A stretch of DNA of 64,000 nt from JBGAJN01 sp044224905 (lineage in GTDB: Bacteria > Verrucomicrobiota > Verrucomicrobiia > Limisphaerales > JBGAJN01). This document shows positions 45,748 to 53,537 of this stretch, piece after piece. The position numbers were made by a program, and so were the translations under genes. Position 1 is the first letter of the stretch. Every line of letters starts with the position of its first letter. Under the pieces are notes generated by a model, which made no database searches, was not told where the DNA came from, and saw only the letters and a list, made by a program, of their open reading frames with translations. The stretch is from assembly GCA_044224905.1 (NCBI GenBank), contig JBGAJN010000002.1, positions 868,001-932,000 on the forward strand, written 5' to 3'.

Positions 45748-47055
45748 ATGGAAACGCCCGCGACGCGCACTGAGCCGAAAGCCCCGAAACAGCCAAAGAA
45801 ACCCCGCCGCGAAGCCCACCACACCGCAACGGTTGGCCGGGCACGTGTCCCCGTTTACAAGCGGACTGCCCCGAATGGCTCGCCGTGCTTCATGGTTGCC
45901 AACTACTCGACCGGCAAGCGGCGATTCGACAGCTACGCGGACGAGGGGGAAGCCGTCGAAGCGGCTTTGAAGCTCGCCCGGCAAATGAGCCAGCGCGAAG
46001 TTTTGGCGGCTGCAATGACGAACGGGCAGGCGAGCGAATACGCGGCATCCGTTCAAAAGCTGGCGCCGTTCAACGTCGGGCTGCTTTCCACCGCCGATGC
46101 CGTTGCAGAGTGTTTGAAGCTCGTCGGCGGGTTGGCAGACATGCAGACCGCCTGCCGCTCCTTCGCGGCCCGCAATCGTCGCACGGAACGGAAAGCCGTC
46201 GCCGTGATCGTGGCCGAACTCTTGACGGTTAAGGAAGGGCGGGGGGCGTCGATTCGCTACATCGAAGACTTGCGCGGGCGTCTGAATCGTTTTGCTGCCG
46301 ACTGCCGCAAGGATTGCTGCGACGTGACGACGGCGGACGTGCAAGCATGGCTCGACGGCGAAAAACTCGGCGCGCAGAGCTACGCGAATTTCCGGCGAGT
46401 GTTGCACTTGCTGTTTGAGTTCGCCGTTTCGCGCGGGTTCGCTGCGGACAATCCCGTTGCCGGGGTGGAACGGGTGAAGGTGCGCGGCGGTGAAACAGAG
46501 ATTTTCACGCCGGGCGAAATGGTGCGCCTGCTTGGGGCTGCTTCGCCGGAATTCCTGCCTAGTCTTGCCATTGGTGCGTTTGCCGGCTTGCGCTCCGCCG
46601 AAATTGAGCGGCTGGAATGGAGCGACATTCACCTAACGGAGCGACATATCGTCGTCAGCGCGGGCAAGAGCAAGACGGCTAGCCGCCGCATCGTTCCCGT
46701 GAGTGACAATCTCGCCGCATGGCTTGCATCCTACGCGCAATGTCAGGGCAACGTCTGGAATGGGACGCACCAAGGATTCTACGACGCGCAACAAGACACT
46801 GCCGCCGCAACTGGAACGGAAGAAAAGCCCCCTGTGAAATGGAAGTCGAACGCGCTGCGACATAGCTACGCGTCTTATCGGTTCGCGCAGCTTGGCGACG
46901 CCGGGCGGGTAGCGGGCGAGCTAGGCAACAGCGCCGCCGTCGTGCATCGGCATTACCGCGAGTTGGTGAAGCCTGCCGACGCAGAAAAATGGTTCGCTTT
47001 ACGGCCCGCCACTGCAACGAATGTGTTGCCGATGCCCGCTGCCGTGACTGCTTAG
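45748..47055 (+). CDS. tyrosine recombinase/integrase
   Basis: A 435-residue site-specific recombinase that would insert and help excise the element at tRNA-Thr. A basic Pro/Lys-rich N-terminus (about 1-30) and possible arm-binding domain (to about 110) precede the core-binding domain (about 150-245) and catalytic domain. Catalytic residues: Arg282 in GAFAGLRSAEI, Lys307 in VSAGKSKTASRR, Arg371 in NALRHSYASY and the nucleophile Tyr403 in VVHRHYRELV. The two classical histidines are Asn (Asn368 and the Asn of LGNSAA at 394). It starts 90 bp inside the tRNA copy. No good Shine-Dalgarno is seen. Confidence 0.93.
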   Translation: METPATRTEPKAPKQPKKPRREAHHTATVGRARVPVYKRTAPNGSPCFMVANYSTGKRRFDSYADEGEAVEAALKLARQMSQREVLAAAMTNGQASEYAASVQKLAPFNVGLLSTADAVAECLKLVGGLADMQTACRSFAARNRRTERKAVAVIVAELLTVKEGRGASIRYIEDLRGRLNRFAADCRKDCCDVTTADVQAWLDGEKLGAQSYANFRRVLHLLFEFAVSRGFAADNPVAGVERVKVRGGETEIFTPGEMVRLLGAASPEFLPSLAIGAFAGLRSAEIERLEWSDIHLTERHIVVSAGKSKTASRRIVPVSDNLAAWLASYAQCQGNVWNGTHQGFYDAQQDTAAATGTEEKPPVKWKSNALRHSYASYRFAQLGDAGRVAGELGNSAAVVHRHYRELVKPADAEKWFALRPATATNVLPMPAAVTA

Positions 47056-47289
47056 TATTAGTTCGCGCATGGATGCGCTTGACAGATAGAGAAAAATTTA
47101 TAGGTTGGAATTCGTTCGGGCACCATCGGTGCGCAACGGCGAACGATAACAGGAGGGGTTAGGTTCCTAAAAGAAAAGTAAAGGAAATCGGTCAAAACGG
47201 GAAAAGCTGAGACGAGGCGCGTTGCCCGTCTGAGTCATCCCACAACCCTTTGCGTCGGTTGATCCGGCGCGAAAAATGAAAGGTCAGTT

Positions 47290-47553
47290 GTGAACGGTTC
47301 CATTACTAATTCGCCCGAATCTGCCACGGGCACTTCAAAGCCGGCAGACGAAATCCTTACCAAAGAGGAATTTGCCGCCCGTTGGAAATTCTCGCGTCGC
47401 TATGTCGATACGTTGCTTGCCTTGGGGCTGCCTCACGCGAAAGTTGGTGCTCGGCGTGTTCGTATTGTCGTCTCTCAAGGCGACCGTTGGATGCACGAAC
47501 AGTTCCATTGCCAACGGCGCCGCCCGGCATCCACCTCCGCAATGTCCGCCTAA
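47290..47553 (+). CDS. small HTH protein, excisionase/AlpA-like
   Basis: An 87-residue protein starting with GTG, preceded by AAAGG about 7 bp upstream. Residues about 22-70 (ILTKEEFAARWKFSRRYVD and the following GLPHAKVGARRVRI) form a MerR-like HTH_17 domain, typical of excisionases and AlpA-like regulators of mobile elements. It follows the integrase after a 234-bp gap that may hold promoters; no clear consensus promoter was found there. Probable role: recombination directionality and control of element genes (inference). Confidence 0.65.
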   Translation: MNGSITNSPESATGTSKPADEILTKEEFAARWKFSRRYVDTLLALGLPHAKVGARRVRIVVSQGDRWMHEQFHCQRRRPASTSAMSA

Positions 47554-47596
47554 CTCTTCACACAGTAATTTTCAAAACTCCAAAAATACGAACGAT

Positions 47597-48397
47597 ATGA
47601 CACGAACAGACCTTTTAGCGCAGATGCAGACCGGACTTTCCCACGCCGAAAAACTACAAACCGAAGTTAAGGACTTGCGCCCGCTCGACGAGCAAGCACT
47701 TACTGGAGTGGCGGCAATCGCCATTATCCTATTTGCCGATTTGGGAGGCGGCACCATCAGCAGGGTAGGGGAAGCGATGAGTCAAATGAAACCCTGTATG
47801 CCGGGTCTATTTCTCCAGCGTCCGACGCTGCCGAGCGAAATCAAATGGCCCATCGATCGGCTGACGGGCAAGCCGATTGACAACCCTTGGAGTGAAGACG
47901 CGAAGGGCTCACAGGATGACATTAGCAAGGCGCAAAGCCTCATTGATGAACTTTACCCTCAATTGGGTTCAATGATGCGCGCACGGGCCAAAGTGGGAAC
48001 TAGTTTCGCGACGATTCACGGGGAAGAGCTCGAACGCCAACGCATCGAAGCTGTTGCGACCTTGGTATATGACCCTTTTGCTCACGCGAAGAATCCGTGG
48101 GTTCACCGCGACCGGGAGGCGCAAATTGTTATCGAGAACTCGAACAGCTACATGGCGGCTTTCCTTAAAAATAGTGCCCTTCCTGCGGTTGCGAATGTTT
48201 ATGGGCCGGGATCGTGGGTCAATCGGTCAGGGCAAGCGCGGGTCGAATCGTTGTCCCCTGCGTTCGCTGGGATACTTCAACGAGCGGCGATGCGGCACGC
48301 TGCGTGGGCAACAGCCGCTTTGACTGCAATTGACGACGATATTCAACGGGCACAGCAGGCTCGCGAAAAGGCGTTGAAAGCGTTGGGCGATATGTAA
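47597..48397 (+). CDS. unknown 266-residue protein of the element
   Basis: The ATG at 47597 starts MTRTDLLAQMQTGLSHAEKL, 43 bp after the HTH gene. A hydrophobic Gly-rich segment near residues 35-50 (GVAAIAIILFADLGGG) is followed by a mixed helical region, and the C-terminal ~60 residues are Ala-rich helix (RAAMRHAAWATAALTAIDDD). I do not recognise the family; it shows no primase, helicase or capsid motifs. The frame stays open upstream but would overlap the HTH gene. Its place in the element suggests a satellite-specific or accessory function. Confidence 0.65.
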   Translation: MTRTDLLAQMQTGLSHAEKLQTEVKDLRPLDEQALTGVAAIAIILFADLGGGTISRVGEAMSQMKPCMPGLFLQRPTLPSEIKWPIDRLTGKPIDNPWSEDAKGSQDDISKAQSLIDELYPQLGSMMRARAKVGTSFATIHGEELERQRIEAVATLVYDPFAHAKNPWVHRDREAQIVIENSNSYMAAFLKNSALPAVANVYGPGSWVNRSGQARVESLSPAFAGILQRAAMRHAAWATAALTAIDDDIQRAQQAREKALKALGDM

Positions 48398-48451
48398 CAA
48401 AGCCGCCGCGTTTCCCGGGAAGGTTCGGCGCGGCAGTCAACGTTATCTGAC

Positions 48452-48883
48452 ATGAATGCGTCGTTATTTGCTCCCTCGCCGGCAACGCGCCACACGGCGA
48501 GAATTCGGCCTCGAAATCGGCGCTCTGCTAAACGCCAAAACGAGTCGAAAAAAGGTTTCCAATTATTAGCTCCTGCTAAACCGTTGGGCTTAGCAGGAGC
48601 TAATTCGAAGGCATTAGCCAGAGCTAAACGTAGATATAGAAGTACTCTTAGAGAGTATATAGAGAGTACACAGCACCACGCCGAGGGCGTGTTTTGTGCG
48701 GGTGATGGCATCCGACTTTCAGGGAAGAATTACGAAGGAAATACCGCCCTGTTGAGAGGTGCGCCGCGCTCGCGGAAATTTGACGTGCAAACCGCTTCTC
48801 CTGCATCGTCCCAATCGTGCGTCGGAAGTCTCCTTGCCGAGAAGCAAATAAGTCGGGCGGATAACGCCAACCGGGAATTCTGA
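48452..48883 (+). CDS. uncertain small protein overlapping dyad repeats
   Basis: A 143-codon frame that ends 2 bp before the next ORF. The product is basic and low-complexity (PATRHTARIRPRNRRSAKRQ), with three 8-residue repeats (L-A-x-A-K/N-x-x-x) encoded by the 24-bp-spaced dyads at 48566, 48590 and 48614. It uses TTA leucine codons there, unusual in this G+C-rich setting. It may be real, or the region may be a non-coding control site with a chance reading frame. Confidence 0.35.
   Translation: MNASLFAPSPATRHTARIRPRNRRSAKRQNESKKGFQLLAPAKPLGLAGANSKALARAKRRYRSTLREYIESTQHHAEGVFCAGDGIRLSGKNYEGNTALLRGAPRSRKFDVQTASPASSQSCVGSLLAEKQISRADNANREF
48565..48627. repeat. three phased TTAGC-N4-GCTAA dyads, 24-bp spacing
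   Basis: TTAGC-N4-GCTAA occurs at 48566-48579, 48590-48603 and 48614-48627, each starting exactly 24 bp after the previous one. The first two are also inverted copies of each other and form a 15-bp stem with a 10-nt loop (48565-48579 / 48590-48604). A near copy, TTAGC-TCCT-GTTAA, lies at 45675-45688 beside attL. They look like iterons or operator sites. Confidence 0.65.
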
Positions 48884-48885
48884 CG

Positions 48886-49080
48886 ATGACGACGAGACAA
48901 CGTGCCGCCTACGACGCGGAGCAAGATCGGCTTGTGTCCGAATACCGTGCAGCCCGTTCGCGCGGCGATGAACTCGGCGCCCGCGCAACGCTCATTCAGA
49001 TGCGAGACAAATGTCGGGCCGCAAAGAAGCTTTCACGCGAGCAACGTGCGCGTGAGAAGCATTCACCCCGAATGCAATGA
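48886..49080 (+). CDS. small basic protein of the element
   Basis: A 64-residue, highly charged helical protein (TTRQRAAYDAEQDRLVSEYR at the start). Its stop overlaps the start of the next gene in ATGA fashion, which supports translation. No recognisable domain; often such small proteins precede terminase subunits in phage and satellite modules. Confidence 0.5.
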   Translation: MTTRQRAAYDAEQDRLVSEYRAARSRGDELGARATLIQMRDKCRAAKKLSREQRAREKHSPRMQ

Positions 49081-49619
49081 GCAACGCCAACAAGCCAACA
49101 GCACGCCGGAAAAAGGCAACCCGCGCGGAGCAACAACACCGGGTAAACGAAGTCATGCGGCTGATTGTCGCGGGCGATCGCCGGGCCGTGATACTGCGGC
49201 ACGCTGCGGACAGTTGGGGAGTGTGCGAGCGGCAATGTGAAAGCTACATGGCGCTTGCCCGAGCTGAATTGCAGCGGGCGGGCAAGGAACAAGCCCCGCT
49301 TGCGCTGGCAACGGCGCATCATCGGCTAGAAACGATTTACCGCGAGGCGATGGCGCGGAATCACTATCGGACGGCGCTTGCCGCTGCGGTCGAATTGGCG
49401 AAGTTGCACGGTTGCTACAATCCGCAAACGTTATTCGCGGAAGTGACTGTTGAAAGGGGGAGCGAAGCGAACTGGATTGCCAAGTTGCCTGAAGCAGAAG
49501 CAGTGAAGCTCTACGAAGCCATGGTCGCGGCGCAGAGCACCTTGCCGGCAGTTGAATGGACAGAACCCGCCCCGGTCAACGGCGCGCGGTTTGATCCGCT
49601 CGAAGGCGGCCCAGCATGA
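49077..49619 (+). CDS. terminase-small-subunit-like DNA-binding protein
   Basis: A 180-residue protein with an N-terminal helix-turn-helix (about 15-65: EVMRLIVAGDRRAVILRHAA then WGVCERQCESYMALARAEL) and a helical middle segment, in the pattern of phage terminase small subunits and related HTH proteins that bind packaging sites. The match is judged by eye, so it is tentative. Start overlaps the upstream stop. Right after its stop is an 18-codon ATG frame overlapping in ATGA fashion (49616-49672), where a large terminase subunit would normally begin; instead AT-rich spacer and the SIR2 gene follow. Confidence 0.5.
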   Translation: MSNANKPTARRKKATRAEQQHRVNEVMRLIVAGDRRAVILRHAADSWGVCERQCESYMALARAELQRAGKEQAPLALATAHHRLETIYREAMARNHYRTALAAAVELAKLHGCYNPQTLFAEVTVERGSEANWIAKLPEAEAVKLYEAMVAAQSTLPAVEWTEPAPVNGARFDPLEGGPA

Positions 49620-49805
49620 CTTGGCCGGCTGAACCTCTTGCGCAAATCTCGTTCGGGCTCTTGCGTGATTAGGGGAAAACACTTCACAGAGTCGTTAAAT
49701 CTTGCTCTGATTATAGCTTAATGAACTTTGGAGCCCTATTAGGGAAGTGCTGAACAGGAAGCTGCGAGCACATAGTACGGCGAGGAGTCGATAATTGGAA
49801 AACTC

Positions 49806-52800
49806 ATGAATGATTCCAACGAATCAAATAAAGGATTTACCAAAGCGCGACATTGCAATGCGGACGCGTTCGTTGACGAGTTCGGCAAGCACTCCCGCGA
49901 GATGGACAACAAGCGCTTCTGTTTTGTTCTTGGGGCTGGAGCTTCCAAGTCTTCTGGAATTTCACTCGGTGGCGAGCTGGCGATTGAGTGGTTAAAAGAG
50001 CTCCACCAACAGGAAGGGGCTAGCGGCCAGAGCCTCGGCGAATGGGCGACGTCCGCAAACCTTGGTATTCCTGGCTTCACCCTCGCGCGCGCGGCTGATC
50101 ATTACACACGAATCTTCGAGCGGCGCTTTGAAGGCCGGATGGACGATGGTCAGTTTTGGATCGAGCAAAAGTTTGGTGCAGCGCTACCCAGCACCGGCTA
50201 CTACTTCCTTGCGCAAATTCTCGGCGGTTCGAAACACAAGGTCGTCATTACTACCAATTTTGACAACCTTGTTTCCGACGCCGTTCTCCAGCTCACGGGC
50301 AATCTCCCGCGCATCATTAGCGATGCCCGTATCGCCCGCTTTCTCAGTCCGCAACCTCGCCTGCCAATCATCGCGAAGGTACATGGCGACATCGGATTCG
50401 CTACTACTGTCAATACCACTGAAGGCGTCGCCGAATTGGACAAAGAGTGGAAAGAACCGCTCCGGCGAATTCTAGAGCTTTATGTGCCTATCGTCATCGG
50501 TTGGGAGGGCAACGACGGCAGCCTCATGGACTTCTTCACCAAAGTCATGGTCGATGATCGGGGGCAGAGCATGCTCCCAGCTGGCATTTTCTGGTGCTAT
50601 CGAGGTGAGAAATCATGGCAAGATCGCCTGTCCCAGAATCCCAAACTTGCCGCGCTTTCACGTGTTCACACTGTGCGTTTTATCGAGATTGCGGGTTTCG
50701 ACGACTGGATGTTTCGTTTGGCTCGCAGCCTTATTAAGGAGAATCCGCTTGAAAAGTTGCAGTCTCAGCAAAAGCGCAGGATGGATGTTTTTGAAGGAAA
50801 GCTTCGTAATGAATTGAAACAGGGAGAAAAGGCAGCAGCGGCCCATCACAACCTTGCATCTAGGGAAAACTCTGAACGCGTCGCCTTGAGTGTGATGATT
50901 GCAATTCACGACGCAATGCAGAGGCCGAGTGATGTCGAACGAACAAAAAGACTTCGCGAAATTGTTGAAACGTACCCTGACAGCGCAGACGCTCTTGCTG
51001 CGCTTGCTGTCGAGCTTCATAAAAGCAAGGGTTCCGCCAAAGAGGTGGACGATTTGTATATTAAGGCAATTGCAGCGAGCCCCGGCAATGCGGACATCTT
51101 GTGCAATTACGCGATCTTCCTTCACAAGGTTCAAAAAGATAATGAGAAAGCAGATCAGTATTTCCGTGCAGCCATTAGCGCTGATCCACGCAATGCCGTA
51201 GCGTTGGGAAATTACGGGGCTTTTCTGAAAAGCGTGAAGAAAGATTTTGGCCGTGCAGAGGAGATGTTCCAGAGGGCGATGGCTGTCGAGCCGGGCAATA
51301 GCTATGTATTGGGTAACTATGCGAATGTTCTTACCGAGCTGAAAGATCGCGACCGGGCCGAGGAGTATTACCGACGGGCGCTCATTATTGACCCGCTAAA
51401 CGCTAGCATTATCGGAAACTACTCTAGCTTTCTGCTAACGGAGAGAAAGGACAGCGAACGGTGTGAAGAGCTCCTGCAGAAAGCTCTCGCTATCGACCCG
51501 AACCACGATGTCAATCTCGGCAACTACGCAAACTTTCTATTTAGCGAACGTAGGGACTTCACGAGAGCGGAAGAGTATTTCCAGAAATCGCTTGCTGTTA
51601 ATCCCGACCAACCAATCGTAAATGGCAACTATGCTAGTTTTCTATTCAATGTGCGGAAGGACATGAATCGTGCGGAAGAGTTTTTTAAGAAGGCCATTGC
51701 TATGGGCCCGGATCAGCCCAGCATCCTTGGTAACTACGCTAGCTTCTTGAGTCGTTTTAATGATAGACTTGACCAATCGGAGGGGTACTTTCAAAAAGCT
51801 CTTGTTTTAGACCCTAACAACGCGGCAGTCCTTGGAAATTATGCGGTCTTTCTTCAAAACAAGCTGAAGCAAAACGATAAAGCGGAAGAGTATTTCCAAA
51901 AAGCGCTTGGTGCTGATTCCGAACACCCTATCAACCTCGCCAACTATGCGAGTTTTCTTCACACGGAGCGACGAAATATCGACCGAGCGGAGAAGTATTA
52001 TGTAAAAGCACATGCTGCGGACCCGAACAACGCGACTACCCTCGGCAATTACGCGAACTTCCTCTACCGCGAACGGAACGACAGCACCAAAGCTGAAGAA
52101 TGCTACCTTAAGGCACTCGAAATTGATCCGAAGGATGCTGCGATTCTTAGTAACTACGCCCGATTTCTGCAGGCGCAGGGGAAGGGCAAACGCTCCGAAG
52201 AATTTCACCTTAAGGCGATGGAGATTGACCCGAACGATGCCGACATTCTCTCTAGCTATGCCAGCTTCCTGAATAATGTTGGGAAGGACCGTGATCGTGC
52301 GGAAGAGCATTGGAAGAAGGCGCTTGCTGTTGACCCGACTCACCTGATGACTCTTTCCAACTATGCGCTCTTCCTCATGGAGGAGCGAAAGGATATTAAT
52401 CAGGCGGAAGAGTATTATTTGAAAGCTCTCTCTATTAGCCCGAACGAGCTTAATGTTTTGGCAAACTTTTCAGAGTTACTTTTGATTTATCGACCGTTAA
52501 AAGACGCAATCGCGCTATTGGCACGAACCGCTCGCTGCGAGGCTTTGCGAAATCCCTCCGAGTCTTGCACTGCCGCTGCGGTTCTTTGGATGAGTGCGGT
52601 CGCTGCGAGCAAGGCGGGAAGACCCAGCGAAACCATGCTGGGGGGAATCAAGGCGCTCATTTCGATACCTAATTACGCCGCATCCTTCAGCTATAGCGAG
52701 TTGATTGGGTGGGTACAGAAGAATCTGCAGCCGCTTGATGAAGTCGCCTTTTGGGTGGCAGTTGCCGGTGTGTGCGGAGGCACGGCGAAGCTTGAGTCGC

Positions 52801-52877
52801 TTGCCGAATTCCCGCGCTGGCATGATTCTGCCCCTGTGCCGTTGGAGGAAAGCTTGACTGCAGTCGAAAATCTGTAG
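49806..52877 (+). CDS. SIR2-TPR protein, candidate NAD-depleting defence effector
   Basis: A 1,023-residue protein. An N-terminal SIR2-like domain (about 36-300) has the NAD-fold motif G-A-G-A-S (43-47), the ribose-binding T-T-N-F-D-N (149-154), the catalytic-type V-H-G-D (His193 at 192-195) and GWEGNDGSLMDFF (232-244). After a helical linker, about 15 tandem repeats of 34-36 residues run from about 392 to 915, each with the core N-Y-A-x-F-L and ending A-x-x-x-D-P-x-x, i.e. TPR-like. A ~110-residue helical cap follows. SIR2 domains act as NADases in several anti-phage systems; the repeats may sense an infection signal. It is the last gene of the element and more A+T-rich than its surroundings. 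Confidence 0.88.
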   Translation: MNDSNESNKGFTKARHCNADAFVDEFGKHSREMDNKRFCFVLGAGASKSSGISLGGELAIEWLKELHQQEGASGQSLGEWATSANLGIPGFTLARAADHYTRIFERRFEGRMDDGQFWIEQKFGAALPSTGYYFLAQILGGSKHKVVITTNFDNLVSDAVLQLTGNLPRIISDARIARFLSPQPRLPIIAKVHGDIGFATTVNTTEGVAELDKEWKEPLRRILELYVPIVIGWEGNDGSLMDFFTKVMVDDRGQSMLPAGIFWCYRGEKSWQDRLSQNPKLAALSRVHTVRFIEIAGFDDWMFRLARSLIKENPLEKLQSQQKRRMDVFEGKLRNELKQGEKAAAAHHNLASRENSERVALSVMIAIHDAMQRPSDVERTKRLREIVETYPDSADALAALAVELHKSKGSAKEVDDLYIKAIAASPGNADILCNYAIFLHKVQKDNEKADQYFRAAISADPRNAVALGNYGAFLKSVKKDFGRAEEMFQRAMAVEPGNSYVLGNYANVLTELKDRDRAEEYYRRALIIDPLNASIIGNYSSFLLTERKDSERCEELLQKALAIDPNHDVNLGNYANFLFSERRDFTRAEEYFQKSLAVNPDQPIVNGNYASFLFNVRKDMNRAEEFFKKAIAMGPDQPSILGNYASFLSRFNDRLDQSEGYFQKALVLDPNNAAVLGNYAVFLQNKLKQNDKAEEYFQKALGADSEHPINLANYASFLHTERRNIDRAEKYYVKAHAADPNNATTLGNYANFLYRERNDSTKAEECYLKALEIDPKDAAILSNYARFLQAQGKGKRSEEFHLKAMEIDPNDADILSSYASFLNNVGKDRDRAEEHWKKALAVDPTHLMTLSNYALFLMEERKDINQAEEYYLKALSISPNELNVLANFSELLLIYRPLKDAIALLARTARCEALRNPSESCTAAAVLWMSAVAASKAGRPSETMLGGIKALISIPNYAASFSYSELIGWVQKNLQPLDEVAFWVAVAGVCGGTAKLESLAEFPRWHDSAPVPLEESLTAVENL

Positions 52878-52882
52878 CGGCG

Positions 52883-52899
52883 TGCAACACGGTGCAACA
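52883..52899 (+). repeat. paired TGCAACA sites (candidate arm-type sites, right)
   Basis: TGCAACA at 52883-52889 and 52893-52899, 10 bp apart, lies just after the SIR2-TPR stop and about 125 bp inside attR. It mirrors the pair inside attL. Confidence 0.45.
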
Positions 52900-52949
52900 C
52901 CACATTGGCGCAAATGTGCGTTTCTGACGCGGGAACACGGATTTTTCAA

Positions 52950-52968
52950 AAGTGCGACAATCGCACTT
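52950..52968. repeat. perfect dyad near attR
   Basis: AAGTGCGA / TCGCACTT with a 3-nt spacer. On the minus strand it is followed by TTTGAAAAAT, so it could act as a weak terminator in that direction, or be a recombinase or operator site 56 bp before attR. Confidence 0.45.
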
Positions 52969-53023
52969 GTTCGCGGGGCTGTCGCGCATGTTTGTGTCGG
53001 AGTCACGTTAATCTAGACGTGGA

Positions 53024-53068
53024 TTCGTAAACCGTAGGTCGTCGGTTCAATCCCGACCATTGGCTCCA
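53024..53068 (+). repeat. attR, 45-bp direct repeat (tRNA-Thr 3' half)
   Basis: Right copy of the 45-bp tRNA-Thr segment, identical to 45613-45657. It lacks the acceptor 5' half, D arm and half of the anticodon arm, so it is a tRNA fragment, not a gene. Confidence 0.93.
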
Positions 53069-53107
53069 GTTTCCTTCCTGTTGTTGGATTTGCCGGCTTT
53101 TCAGGCC

Positions 53108-53129
53108 AACGTTTGGCTTGCCAAACGTT
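53108..53129 (+). terminator. palindrome after attR, likely original tRNA terminator
   Basis: A 10-bp perfect stem AACGTTTGGC / GCCAAACGTT with a 2-nt spacer lies 40 bp after the repeat. Before integration it would have followed the tRNA gene directly. The following T-run is short (TTT), so it is only a moderate terminator candidate; an operator for yajC-secDF is an alternative. Confidence 0.5.
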
Positions 53130-53168
53130 TCGCGATCCCTAAATTAGCACGCTCTTGTTGAATTACCT

Positions 53169-53525
53169 ATGAGTCTATATCAATTGAGCGCCCTGCTCGC
53201 CATGGCTCCGCCGCCGTCCGCCAACGGACAGCAGCCGAACCCGACCGCACAAATGATCCAGATGCTCGTGATGTTCGGGATCATGGGCGTGATGTTTTAC
53301 TTTGTATTGCTCCGTCCTCAGCAGAAGAAAGCCAAGCAGCACGCGGAATTGCTCAAAGGCTTGAAAGCTGGTGACAAAGTGCTTAGCAGCAGCGGCATCG
53401 TGGGCGTGGTGGTTTCCGTGAAGGAAAAGACCGTCACCATTCGTTCTGCGGATACCAAACTCGAACTTCTCAAGAGTGCCGTGACGGAAATCTCCGAAGT
53501 GGCTGGCAGTTCCTCCGAATCTTAA
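53169..53525 (+). CDS. yajC: preprotein translocase accessory subunit YajC
   Basis: A 118-residue protein with one transmembrane helix (about 28-51, IQMLVMFGIMGVMFYFVLL) followed by the YajC signature RPQQKKAKQHAELLKGLKAG and GGIVG-type soluble beta domain. YajC associates with SecDF at the Sec translocon. It is the first gene of a rightward operon and starts 100 bp after attR; secDF follows after 12 bp. Confidence 0.93.
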   Translation: MSLYQLSALLAMAPPPSANGQQPNPTAQMIQMLVMFGIMGVMFYFVLLRPQQKKAKQHAELLKGLKAGDKVLSSSGIVGVVVSVKEKTVTIRSADTKLELLKSAVTEISEVAGSSSES

Positions 53526-53537
53526 TCGTCTTTTCGC

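Noticed and set aside
47079..47104. Promoter for the HTH gene with TTGACA and TATAGG.
   Set aside because: The spacing is only 14 bp, too short for a reliable sigma-70 promoter.
53024..53068. Second tRNA-Thr gene.
   Set aside because: It has only the 3' half of the tRNA and cannot fold; it is the attachment-site copy.
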